Part shown: positions 34,834-42,662 of the stretch, one piece after another
Layout of the letters: every line of letters begins with the position of its first letter
Position numbering within the stretch: the first letter of the stretch is position 1
Source: Rhizobacter terrae
GTDB lineage: Bacteria; Pseudomonadota; Gammaproteobacteria; Burkholderiales; Burkholderiaceae_C
Assembly (NCBI RefSeq): GCF_003852895.1
Contig: NZ_QUSW01000001.1
Location: forward strand, 1,240,001-1,304,000
DNA length: 64,000 nt
Reading direction: 5' to 3'
The notes under the pieces: model-generated
What the model was told of the DNA's origin: nothing
Databases searched by the model: none
Seen by the model: the letters and a program-made list of their open reading frames with translations, nothing else
Program-made: the position numbers and the translations under genes

Positions 34834-35633
34834 GGGTGATCGTTCCAATCTGCAAAGAGTCGATGAAGTTGTTCGAGCCCGTCGGTCAGGGCGGCCGGCC
34901 CGGGCTGCAAGATGTCGCAGGACTTGATCTCATGCAGCCGATCGAGGCGCACGGCCGGCACGTCCTGCCAGCCGTCGCGAGCGCGCACGTGCTCGGGGCG
35001 GAACTTCTTGCCGCACCAGGAGCCGACGATCACGTCCGGCGCGCGGCGCGCAGGTTCCATCGCATCCTGGATCACTCGGTCGCGGCCCATGCGCTGAACG
35101 GCCAGTTCGGGAAACACATCGTCGCCGCCCGCGATGCCGATCAGCTCCGACACCCACTGGATCGCGCTGATCATCGGCGAGTCCCATTCCTCGAAGTACA
35201 CGCGCGGCCGGCGCTTCCAGGCCGATGCCGCCGCGGCAATCTGCGCATGGCGACCGCGGCATGCGGTGATCCATGCCTCGGCCTTGTCATTGGCGCCCAC
35301 GAGCGAGGCCATCATCCGCAAGGTACCGAAGATCTCCTCCACGCTGCGCTGGTTGGTGATCCACACGTTCAACCCGGCGCGGATGAGCTTGTCGGCCAGC
35401 ACCGCCTGCATGTCGGAAAAGCCGATCACCAGCTCCGGCTCCAGCGCGACGATCTTGTCGATCTTGCCGTCGAGGAAGGCCGACACCCGCGGCTTCTCGT
35501 CGCGCGCCCGGCGTGGCCGCACGGTGTAGCCCGAGATGCCCACGATGCGCGATTCCTCGCCCAGCAGGTAGAGCCATTCAGTAGGCTCTTCGGTGAGGCA
35601 CACGATGCGTCGTGGGCCGAAGCTTGAAGTCAT
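34830..35633 (-). CDS. BtuF-like cobalamin-binding-fold protein without a signal peptide
   Basis: 267 residues of the helical-backbone metal/B12 receptor fold (PRRIVCLTEEPTEWLYLLGEE, IVALEPELVIGFSD, MQRMGRDRVIQ-like segment). Unlike the BtuF at 39674, it begins directly at MTSSFGPRRIVCL with no signal sequence; the start is fixed by the ATGA overlap with cobQ. It therefore should stay in the cytosol unless exported another way. It is translationally coupled to cobQ and cobT. A role in handling corrinoids inside the cell during salvage is inferred. Confidence 0.8.
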   Translation of the reverse strand: MTSSFGPRRIVCLTEEPTEWLYLLGEESRIVGISGYTVRPRRARDEKPRVSAFLDGKIDKIVALEPELVIGFSDMQAVLADKLIRAGLNVWITNQRSVEEIFGTLRMMASLVGANDKAEAWITACRGRHAQIAAAASAWKRRPRVYFEEWDSPMISAIQWVSELIGIAGGDDVFPELAVQRMGRDRVIQDAMEPARRAPDVIVGSWCGKKFRPEHVRARDGWQDVPAVRLDRLHEIKSCDILQPGPAALTDGLEQLHRLFADWNDHP

Positions 35634-37120
35634 GTCCAGTCCTTGCCCAGCAGGCGATCCAGGGCTCGCGCGTCGATGTGTTCTTCCACCATGTCGGCCA
35701 GCGTGTCGAAGGCATCGTCCAACAATGGCACCTCGGCGCCGAAGAGGGCCCGCAGCACCGCGGGCGACTCGAAGAGCCCGTGGGCATACACGCCCAGCAC
35801 CGGCCCATGCTGCCAGCCGATGGGCTCGCCCTGCGCATCTTGCAGCACCGCACCGCAGGACGACAAGGCTTGCGTGCTGCCGTGGCGGATCTCGTAGCCA
35901 TCGGCCGCCACGCCCGACAGCGCGGACCACGCGCCTTGCGTGCGGGTGAACGTCGCTCGCGTCCGCACAAGCTTCTTGCACGCTTCGTAGCGCGTGCCCA
36001 GCGGCAGCAGGCCCAGGCCCGCCAGCTGCGCATGCGGCTCGCCGTCGAAGCCCGCAGGGTCGGACAGGTGCTCGCCCAGCATCTGCAGCCCGCCGCAGAT
36101 GCCCAGCACCGGCCGGCCCGCGGCAGCATGCGCGCGGATGGCCTGGTCGAGCCCCTGCGCGCGCAGCCATGCAAGATCGCCGCTGACCTGCTTGGATCCG
36201 GGCAGCACGATCCAGTCCGCGCCCTCCAGCGCCGCCGGCGTGCGCGCCCAGACCAGCCACAGCCCCGGCACGCGCTTGAGCGGCTGGAACTCATCAAGGT
36301 TGCTGATGTGCGGCGTGGCAATGACGGCCACGCGCAGCTTCACCGCGCCCGATCCGCTCGCGCCATCGTCGAACACGCCGTCCTCCTCGGGCAGGCCATG
36401 GTCGCGGCGCATCGGCAAGGTGCCGATGACGGGCACGCCGCTCAGCTCCTGCAGTTGCTGCGGGCCCGGTGCGAGCAAGCCGGCATCCCCGCGGAACTTG
36501 TTGAGCACGAAGCCCGACAGGCTGTGCCTCAGGTCCTGCGGCAGCAGGGCCCAGGTGCCGTACAGGTGGGCGAAGGCGCCGCCGCGGTCGATGTCGCTCA
36601 CGAGCACGCACTGCAAGCCTCCGAGGTCGCGCGCCCAGCGTGCGGTGGCGAGGTTCACATAGTCATGCTCGGCCAGGTTGATCTCGGCCGGGGAGCCCGC
36701 ACCTTCGATGACGACCAGTTCATGACGCGACGCCAGCCGGTGAAAGCTCTCGCGCGCCGCGGCAGCCAGCCGGTCGCTGCGCTCGCGCCATGGCATGCGC
36801 GACAGTGCGGCATCCACCCGCCCTTGCAGCACGACCTGGCTCGCGGTGTCGCGCTCCGGCTTGAGCAGCACGGGGTTCATGTCCACCTCTGGCAGCACGC
36901 CCGCCGCCAGCGCCTGGAAGTACTGCGCCGAGCCGATCTCGCCGGGCTCGCCCTGCCCACCCGGCACGACACGCGCGTTGTTGCTCATGTTCTGCGCCTT
37001 GAACGGCGCCACCGCAATGCCGCGGCGCCGTGCCACGCGGCACAGGGCCGTGGTCAGCCAGCTCTTGCCCGCGCCGCTGGACGTGCCCCACACCATCAGG
37101 CTGCGCGCCGCCCGGTTCAT
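35630..37120 (-). CDS. cobQ: Cobyric acid synthase
   Basis: 496 residues. The N-terminal dethiobiotin-synthetase-like ATPase domain (MVWGTSSGAGKSWLTTALCR, APFKAQNMSNNA, VIEGAGSPAEINL) and the C-terminal class I glutamine amidotransferase domain (nucleophile Cys in LGICGGLQMLG; His in VYAHGLFE) are both complete. It amidates four side chains of adenosylcobyrinic a,c-diamide. ATGA overlaps on both sides place it in the middle of the coupled B12 operon. Confidence 0.95.
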   Translation of the reverse strand: MNRAARSLMVWGTSSGAGKSWLTTALCRVARRRGIAVAPFKAQNMSNNARVVPGGQGEPGEIGSAQYFQALAAGVLPEVDMNPVLLKPERDTASQVVLQGRVDAALSRMPWRERSDRLAAAARESFHRLASRHELVVIEGAGSPAEINLAEHDYVNLATARWARDLGGLQCVLVSDIDRGGAFAHLYGTWALLPQDLRHSLSGFVLNKFRGDAGLLAPGPQQLQELSGVPVIGTLPMRRDHGLPEEDGVFDDGASGSGAVKLRVAVIATPHISNLDEFQPLKRVPGLWLVWARTPAALEGADWIVLPGSKQVSGDLAWLRAQGLDQAIRAHAAAGRPVLGICGGLQMLGEHLSDPAGFDGEPHAQLAGLGLLPLGTRYEACKKLVRTRATFTRTQGAWSALSGVAADGYEIRHGSTQALSSCGAVLQDAQGEPIGWQHGPVLGVYAHGLFESPAVLRALFGAEVPLLDDAFDTLADMVEEHIDARALDRLLGKDWT

Positions 37121-37791
37121 GCCAGCTCCAAGGTCTGAAAGATGAGTTCGCCCGGCGACAGCGGCGGCGTGGCGGCGACGCGGCGTTTCTCCAGGGGCCG
37201 CAGCACCAGCGGCTTCGCAAAGCCGGGCGCGTTCCAGACGAAGGTGTGGAATTCGCCGTCCTCGCCGCAGGGGCACACGCCGTCCGGCAGGCGCCGCAGC
37301 AGCGCAGGGTCGTAGGCCGCACCGACAAAGGACTCGTCCAGCCGCCGCGCATCCACGCACACCAGCGTGGCCTCGATGCCGCGCTCGATGATCTCCTGCG
37401 CGAGCGCCTGGCGCTTGTTGCCCCACAGCGGAAAGGCCGCCTGCAGCCCGGCCTTCTCGCACATCGGCTCCAGCCAGTCGCGGTGCGCCTGCAGGTCGAT
37501 GTCGCCGAACACCAGCCGGTCATGCCCGGTCTCGCGCAGCTTGTCCAGTTGCTCGGCGAAGACGCGCGCGTACTGGCCGGGTGCGGCCACCGCGGGCTGC
37601 CACTGCCCGCCCATCGCCCTCACCTGCGCGACGATGAGTTCGCGCGGCAAGGCGTGGGACTTGCTCAGGCCATCCACGTCCAGCATGGTCAGGAAGGTCT
37701 TCACCGGAATGCCGGCCTCGCGCGTGCGCAGCCAGGCCAGGCACGAGTCCTTGCCGGCGCTCCAGCTGATCGCGGCCTTGGGTGGCGTCAT
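37117..37791 (-). CDS. DUF71/COG2102 ATP-pyrophosphatase (diphthine-ammonia-ligase-like) in the B12 operon
   Basis: 224 residues of the N-type ATP-pyrophosphatase family: PP-loop SWSAGKDSCLA at the N-terminus, VFGDIDLQAHRDW, and GEDGEFHTFVWNAP with the EFHT motif of the family. In eukaryotes the relative amidates diphthine; bacteria lack diphthamide, and comparative genomics has linked a bacterial/archaeal subgroup to B12 salvage. Its place between btuD and cobQ, 4 bases from one and overlapping the other, fits that. It may make an amide bond on a corrinoid. Confidence 0.85.
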   Translation of the reverse strand: MTPPKAAISWSAGKDSCLAWLRTREAGIPVKTFLTMLDVDGLSKSHALPRELIVAQVRAMGGQWQPAVAAPGQYARVFAEQLDKLRETGHDRLVFGDIDLQAHRDWLEPMCEKAGLQAAFPLWGNKRQALAQEIIERGIEATLVCVDARRLDESFVGAAYDPALLRRLPDGVCPCGEDGEFHTFVWNAPGFAKPLVLRPLEKRRVAATPPLSPGELIFQTLELA

Positions 37792-37795
37792 GGGA

Positions 37796-38563
37796 TCAAT
37801 CCTCCTCCAGTTCGTGCACGGCAATGGCATGGCGTCCGCGCGTCTCGATGCGCACGGCATGGTCGAAGCTTGCTTCGAGCGCGGCCTGCAGCTGGCCATC
37901 GCCCGGCTCGCCGACGGCCTGCACCGCACCGCTGCGAAGCACCAGCAGACGGTCTGCATGCAGGGCCAGCGACAGGTCGTGCAGCACGCTCACCACCGTG
38001 CGCTGCTTTGCGAGCTGCCGGAACAGGCGCGCCAGCGCCACCTGGTGCGGCGGGTCCAGGTGCGTGGTGGGTTCGTCCAGCAGCAGCACCTGCGCTTCGG
38101 TGGCCAGCACGCGCGCCAGCATCACGCGCTGGCGCTCGCCGCCAGACAGCTCGTGCAGACGCCGATGCCGCCACGCGCCGCATTCGGTGGCGGCCATGGC
38201 TTCGTCGACGACCTGCTCGTCATGCGCACTGTGCGAACCGAAGATGCCAATGTGCGGGAGCCGCCCCAGCCGCACAGTCTCGCGCACCGTGAGTTCGCCG
38301 CTCACGGGCGTCTGCTGCGCGAGCCAGGCAATGCGCCGGCCACGTTCAGTCGGCGACAGTGTGTTGATGTCATTGCCATCGAGCCGCACCGATCCTGCGG
38401 CCGGCGGAATCAAGCCGGCCAGCGTGCGCAGCAGTGTCGACTTGCCGGCACCGTTGGGGCCGACGATCGCGGTCCATCCCGGGCCCAGCGTGCAGGCCAC
38501 GTCGCGCAGCACCAATCGTCCTCCCAGGGCGACACGCAAGGCACGGGTTCTTATTTCACTCAT
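37796..38563 (-). CDS. btuD: Vitamin B12/corrinoid ABC transporter ATPase
   Basis: 255 residues with Walker A GPNGAGKSTLLRTLAG, signature LSGGERQRVMLARVL, Walker B VLLLDEPTTHLD and the switch His in SVLHDLSLAL. It is the BtuD/FecE type. The ATG at 38563 overlaps the stop of a 21-codon mini-ORF that supplies its ribosome site (GGAGGTT), instead of following the permease gene directly. Confidence 0.92.
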   Translation of the reverse strand: MSEIRTRALRVALGGRLVLRDVACTLGPGWTAIVGPNGAGKSTLLRTLAGLIPPAAGSVRLDGNDINTLSPTERGRRIAWLAQQTPVSGELTVRETVRLGRLPHIGIFGSHSAHDEQVVDEAMAATECGAWRHRRLHELSGGERQRVMLARVLATEAQVLLLDEPTTHLDPPHQVALARLFRQLAKQRTVVSVLHDLSLALHADRLLVLRSGAVQAVGEPGDGQLQAALEASFDHAVRIETRGRHAIAVHELEED

Positions 38564-38625
38564 TGGGGAACCTCCGTGCTGCGCACTGCGGTACGAGCCC
38601 CTTCGGGCGGCCGGGCGGTGCTCAT
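38560..38625 (-). CDS. Mini-ORF (21 codons) coupling btuC and btuD; copy 1 of a dispersed element
   Basis: 66 bases from ATG to TGA. The start ATGA overlaps the btuC stop and the final ATGA overlaps the btuD start. The peptide contains ARPPEGARTAVRSTEV. Copy 2 (60340-60405, plus strand) lies between two glycosyltransferase genes, has the same length and the same double overlap, and differs at only four or five bases. The segment GTGCGCAGCAC can form a small hairpin just before the GGAGG ribosome site of the downstream gene. Too short for standard gene calls. Function unknown; a mobile translational-coupling cassette is inferred. Confidence 0.6.
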   Translation of the reverse strand: MSTARPPEGARTAVRSTEVPQ

Positions 38626-39677
38626 GCCACCCTCCCACGGTGCAACAGCCACAACAGATAGCCGCCGCCCAGCAAGGCAGTGAGCACGCCCACGGGCAAC
38701 TCCTCCGGCGCGACCAGGCCACGCGCGAGCACGTCAGCCGCCAGCAGCAGCACCGCCCCCACGCAGGTGCTGGCCACGAGCGCATAGGCATGGGCCGAGG
38801 GCGCATATCGGCGCACGAGATGCGGCGAGACCAGGCCCACGAAGGCGACCAGGCCCGACTGCGAGACGGCGATGCCGGTGCACAGTGCGAGCAGCACCAC
38901 CAGCGCGAAGCGGATGCGCGGCAGGTCCAATCCCAGGCTGGCGGCACTGTCGTCGCCCAGGCTCAATGCATCGAGCGCGCGCGACAGGCGCACCGACAGC
39001 GGCAAGGCCCCCACCAGCCCCGCGAGCAGCACCCACACGCTGCCCCAGCCGAGGAAGCCGGTGCTGCCCAGCATGAAGACCTGCTTGCCGCGCAAGGCCT
39101 CGGGCGAGATGGTGGTGAACAGGTCGGTCGCAGCGCCAAGCACCACGCCCACCACCACGCCCGCCAGCAGCAGCCGCACGCTCTCCTGCGCACCGCGCGC
39201 CAGCACCAGCGTGAGCAGCACGCCGACGAGCGCACCGAAGAACGCGGCCAGGACCAAGCCGGCACGCGCGAGCATGGCCGCGGTGGCGATGGCCAGGGCG
39301 TGGCCGCTCAGGCTGCTCGCAGCCAGCACCAGCACGACGGCGAAGGAAGCGCCCGATGCCGAGCCCAGCAGGAACGGGTCCGCCAGCGGGTTGCGGAACA
39401 GCCCCTGCGCCAATGCGCCGGCCAGCCCCAGCAGGCCGCCCACCAGCAGCGCACCGAGCGTTCGCGGCAGTCGGATCTCGCCGAGGATGAGCGCCGCCTG
39501 CGAGTCCACGAGATCAGCGCGGAACCCGGACCATGACCAGCCTTGGCTGCCCACCATCAAGCCGGTCGCTGTCAATGCGATGGCCAAGGCAGCCAACACC
39601 AGCATGAGCCGGCGACGACGCGCGCCATCGTCCGGCAGCGCAGGCGGGACCGCATCGATGGCCGGCAACGCGCTCAC
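38622..39677 (-). CDS. btuC: Vitamin B12/corrinoid ABC transporter permease
   Basis: 351 residues from a GTG whose GTGA overlaps the btuF stop. FecCD-family permease with about ten helices; motifs RLPRTLGALLVGGLLGLAGA, GLFRNPLADPFLLG and FVGLVSPHLVRR are typical. It imports the corrinoid handed over by BtuF. The stop is shared with the start of the mini-ORF. Confidence 0.93.
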   Translation of the reverse strand: MSALPAIDAVPPALPDDGARRRRLMLVLAALAIALTATGLMVGSQGWSWSGFRADLVDSQAALILGEIRLPRTLGALLVGGLLGLAGALAQGLFRNPLADPFLLGSASGASFAVVLVLAASSLSGHALAIATAAMLARAGLVLAAFFGALVGVLLTLVLARGAQESVRLLLAGVVVGVVLGAATDLFTTISPEALRGKQVFMLGSTGFLGWGSVWVLLAGLVGALPLSVRLSRALDALSLGDDSAASLGLDLPRIRFALVVLLALCTGIAVSQSGLVAFVGLVSPHLVRRYAPSAHAYALVASTCVGAVLLLAADVLARGLVAPEELPVGVLTALLGGGYLLWLLHRGRVA

Positions 39678-40537
39678 TTGGGCGTCTCCAGCCCTTGCAG
39701 GCACTCGGCCATCAGCAAGGCCGCCTCGCCCATGCGCGGGCCGGGGCGGATCAGCGTCTCGTAGCGGCTGCTCTCGAAACCGCAGCTTCGGCCGTGCAGG
39801 GCCGCGATCCCTTGCCAGCCGGGACGCGACGGCATCTCGTCGACGGCGCGGCGCTCGGCCATCACGACATCGGGCTTGGCACGCACCACGAATTCCGGGT
39901 TGAGCTTCGGGAACGGCCCCAGGGCCTTGGGCACCGCGTTGCGCATGCCCAGCCGCGTCAGCGTCTCGCCGATGAAGGAGGCCTCGCCCGCGGCGTACGG
40001 CGCCGACGCGACCTCGAAGTACACACGCTGGCCGCGCAGCGCGGGCGGAACCATCGCCGCGGCGCGGGCCACGTCCTGATCGATCTGCGCCCACAGCCGC
40101 ACCGCGTCCGCCGGCCGCCCCAGCAGCTTCGCGATGAGGTCCACGCTGCGTTTCACGTCGGCATGCGTCTGCGATTCGAGCACCACCACGCGCAGCCCCA
40201 GCGATTCGAGCCGTTCGATGACGCGCGCGGACTTCGCGGCCAGCACCACGTCGGGCTTGAGCGCCACGATGCGTTCGACGTTGGCATCCTCCAGCCCGCC
40301 GAGCTTGGGCAGCAGCAGCACCGCCGCAGGCCAGTTGGAATAGCGGTCGGTGCCCACGAGTTGTGCGCAGGCTCCGAGCGAGCACACGGTTTCGGTGAGC
40401 GAGGGCAGCAGCGACACCACGCGCACTGGCGGTGCGACCAGGCGATGCAGCGCGCCGCGATCGTCTCGCAGCTCGATGCCCTGTGCACTGGCCCACGTGC
40501 CGGACAGGACCAGCAGCAGTGCGAGCCACCACTTCAT
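39674..40537 (-). CDS. btuF: Periplasmic vitamin B12/corrinoid-binding protein
   Basis: 287 residues with a signal peptide (WWLALLLVLSGTWASAQ). The PBP-III fold is indicated by RVVSLLPSLTETVCSLGACAQ, VALKPDVVLAAKSA and VKPKL-like C-terminal region. Its start overlaps the cobU stop (ATGA) and its stop overlaps the btuC start. It is the second gene behind the B12 riboswitch. Confidence 0.9.
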   Translation of the reverse strand: MKWWLALLLVLSGTWASAQGIELRDDRGALHRLVAPPVRVVSLLPSLTETVCSLGACAQLVGTDRYSNWPAAVLLLPKLGGLEDANVERIVALKPDVVLAAKSARVIERLESLGLRVVVLESQTHADVKRSVDLIAKLLGRPADAVRLWAQIDQDVARAAAMVPPALRGQRVYFEVASAPYAAGEASFIGETLTRLGMRNAVPKALGPFPKLNPEFVVRAKPDVVMAERRAVDEMPSRPGWQGIAALHGRSCGFESSRYETLIRPGPRMGEAALLMAECLQGLETPK

Positions 40538-41088
40538 GGTCGCCCCTTCACTGCCAGCTCGTGGCCGGCCACCATCAGCGTCACGCGGGCACAGGCCTCG
40601 GCCACGCGCTGGTGCAGCAGGCCCAGCGCATCGAGGAAGCGGCGCGCCTCGCGGCCCATGGGCATCACACCCAGGCCGATCTCGTTGGACACCAGCACCA
40701 CCGGCCCTCGTGCGCCGCGCAGCGCATCGACCAAGTCAGCCTGTTGCTGCGCCCAGGCGTCGTCGCCGATGGGTTCGCCTTCCATGGGCATCATCAGGTT
40801 GGTGAGCCACAGCGTGAGGCAGTCCACCATCACCATGCGGTGCTCGGCGCTCATGTCGCGCAGCACCTGCGGCAGAGGGCGCGGCACCTCGATGGCAGAG
40901 ACGGACGGCAGCCGCGCGGCGCGGTCCTGCCGATGGCGGGCGATGCGCTCGCGCATCTCGGCATCCAGCGGCAGCGCGGTGGCGAGCAGGCAGGCACTGC
41001 GCCCCGGTGACGCCAGCCAGTCGGCAGCACGCCGTTCGGCGCAGCGCGACTTGCCGCTCTTGCAGCCGCCCAGCACGAGCTCATGCAT
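40534..41088 (-). CDS. cobU: Adenosylcobinamide kinase / adenosylcobinamide-phosphate guanylyltransferase
   Basis: 184 residues from the ATG behind GGGAGG. P-loop LVLGGCKSGKSRCAE, the nucleotide site with H in IARHRQDR, and DCLTLWLTNLM and VSNEIGLGVMP are the CobU hallmarks. It phosphorylates adenosylcobinamide and adds GMP, so the operon can salvage imported cobinamide. It is the first gene after the riboswitch. Confidence 0.95.
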   Translation of the reverse strand: MHELVLGGCKSGKSRCAERRAADWLASPGRSACLLATALPLDAEMRERIARHRQDRAARLPSVSAIEVPRPLPQVLRDMSAEHRMVMVDCLTLWLTNLMMPMEGEPIGDDAWAQQQADLVDALRGARGPVVLVSNEIGLGVMPMGREARRFLDALGLLHQRVAEACARVTLMVAGHELAVKGRP

Positions 41089-41227
41089 GGCGGCCTCCCG
41101 GCAACGGCGGGTCCATCCAGGCGAGAAGGCAGAACACGGAAAACAGCACCTGCTTCGAATCACGTGAGCGCCAGCTTCCCCGCAGGCACGCACCTCATGG
41201 CGCAGCGCTCATTCGCGCCACGCCGCC

Positions 41228-41440
41228 TTGCTGGCCGGTATCCGGGCTGGCAGACATGACCCGTGCGTCCTTCCCGGTGCCGCGAGGCATCCAGTGGACC
41301 GAAGACACGGGCGGAGGGGGTGACCCCTCATCCGCTTACCGTTGCGGGGGCAGCTCAGGTTGGGGCGTGTGCGGCATCGCGCGCAGCGCCCTTCCTGCTT
41401 CCCGTTTAACTGCACCGGCTGAACACCGGCACGAGCACCA
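41228..41440 (-). promoter_or_regulatory. Cobalamin (AdoCbl) riboswitch controlling the B12 operon
   Basis: On the minus strand the leader holds the ordered conserved blocks of the B12 aptamer: GCCGGTGCAGTTAAACGGGA, then GCTGCCCCCGCAACGGTAAG, then CCACTGG, CACCGGGAAGG, and the B12 box GCCAGCCCGGATACCGGCC. It lies about 140 bases upstream of cobU. Binding of adenosylcobalamin should shut off translation or transcription of cobU and all coupled genes to cobS. Confidence 0.95.
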
Positions 41441-41563
41441 ACGGGCAAATGATAGCCGGGCCCCTTGGGGACCGAGCTGGATTCGCGCGGCCCGCGTACG
41501 TTTGGCAACGGGGCGGGCATCGCGTTTGCCCCTGTGAGGGTTCCCACCTCGCTGCCGGACTCC

Positions 41564-42631
41564 ATGAAGATCGCCCAAGTCGCGCCTCTGTTCGAAAGTG
41601 TTCCGCCCACGGCCTATGGAGGCACGGAGCGCGTGGTGTCCTACCTCACCGAAGCCCTGGTGGCGCAAGGCCATGAAGTGACCCTGTTCGCGAGTGGCGA
41701 TTCCGACACCGCCGCCACGCTGCAGCCCATGTGCGAGCGCAGCCTGCGAACAGACCCGCGCCGGCCCGACTGGGTGATGCGCCACACGATGATGGTCGAC
41801 GAGGTGTTCTCGCAGGCACACGGGTTTGACGTCATCCACTGGCACATCGACTTCCTGCACTACCCGCTCGCGCAGCGTTTCAGCGTGCCCAGCGTGACCA
41901 CGCTGCACGGCCGGCTGGACCTGCCCGACCTGGTGGAGCTGCACCAGCAATTCCAGGCCATGCCGCTGGTGTCGATTTCCGACAGCCAGCGCGCGCCGAT
42001 GTTGCAGGCCAACTGGTGCGGCACGGTCTACCACGGGCTGCCACTTTCTCTGTACGGTTTCCATGAAACGCCCGGCGACTATTTCGCCTTCGTGGGACGG
42101 GTCTCACCGGAGAAAGGCCTGGACCGCGCCATCGGGATCGCCATCGCCTGCGGCACGCCGCTGCGCATCGCGGCCAAGGTGGACCGGGCGGACGAGGCCT
42201 ACTTCGAGCAGGTCATCCGGCCGCTGCTGGACCACCCGCTCATCGATTTCGTGGGCGAGATCGGCGATGCGCAGAAGAACGACTTCATCGGCCGAGCCAA
42301 GGCCCTGCTCTTTCCGGTGGATTGGCCCGAGCCGTTCGGCCTGGTGATGATCGAGGCGCTGGCCTGCGGCACGCCGGTCGTTGCCTGGCAGCGCGGCTCG
42401 GTGCCCGAAGTGATCAAGCATGGCGTGACCGGCTTCGTGGTGGACAACCAGGCCGACGCCATCGCCGCGGCCCGGAACATCCATCGCATCGACCGCACAC
42501 GCTGCCGCGAAGTCTTCGAGCGACGATTCAGCGCCGACACCATGGCCCACCGCTACCTGCAGGTGTACCAGGCCCTCATCGACGCGCGCAGCGACAACAA
42601 CGCACAGGCCGCCGCGCTCAAGGCAGCATGA
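41564..42631 (+). CDS. GT4-family glycosyltransferase
   Basis: 355 residues from the ATG at 41564 (MKIAQVAPLFESVPPTAYGG), the usual GT-B opening with a glycine-rich loop. The C-terminal nucleotide-sugar site is present (FVGRVSPEKGLDRAI and PFGLVMIEALACGTPVVAW, the EX7E-type motif). Only 31 bases separate it from the debranching-type gene, so they are one unit. Such pairs occur in many Proteobacteria; the acceptor is unknown, perhaps an alpha-glucan or osmoprotectant glycoside. Confidence 0.88.
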   Translation: MKIAQVAPLFESVPPTAYGGTERVVSYLTEALVAQGHEVTLFASGDSDTAATLQPMCERSLRTDPRRPDWVMRHTMMVDEVFSQAHGFDVIHWHIDFLHYPLAQRFSVPSVTTLHGRLDLPDLVELHQQFQAMPLVSISDSQRAPMLQANWCGTVYHGLPLSLYGFHETPGDYFAFVGRVSPEKGLDRAIGIAIACGTPLRIAAKVDRADEAYFEQVIRPLLDHPLIDFVGEIGDAQKNDFIGRAKALLFPVDWPEPFGLVMIEALACGTPVVAWQRGSVPEVIKHGVTGFVVDNQADAIAAARNIHRIDRTRCREVFERRFSADTMAHRYLQVYQALIDARSDNNAQAAALKAA

Positions 42632-42662
42632 CTTTGCACGACCAGCACCTGGGAGGTGTGAC

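Noticed and set aside
34833-34848. Longer cobT from TTG at 34848
   Set aside because: The ATG at 34833 overlaps the preceding stop as ATGA, as at nearly every junction of this operon, and matches the normal CobT N-terminus.
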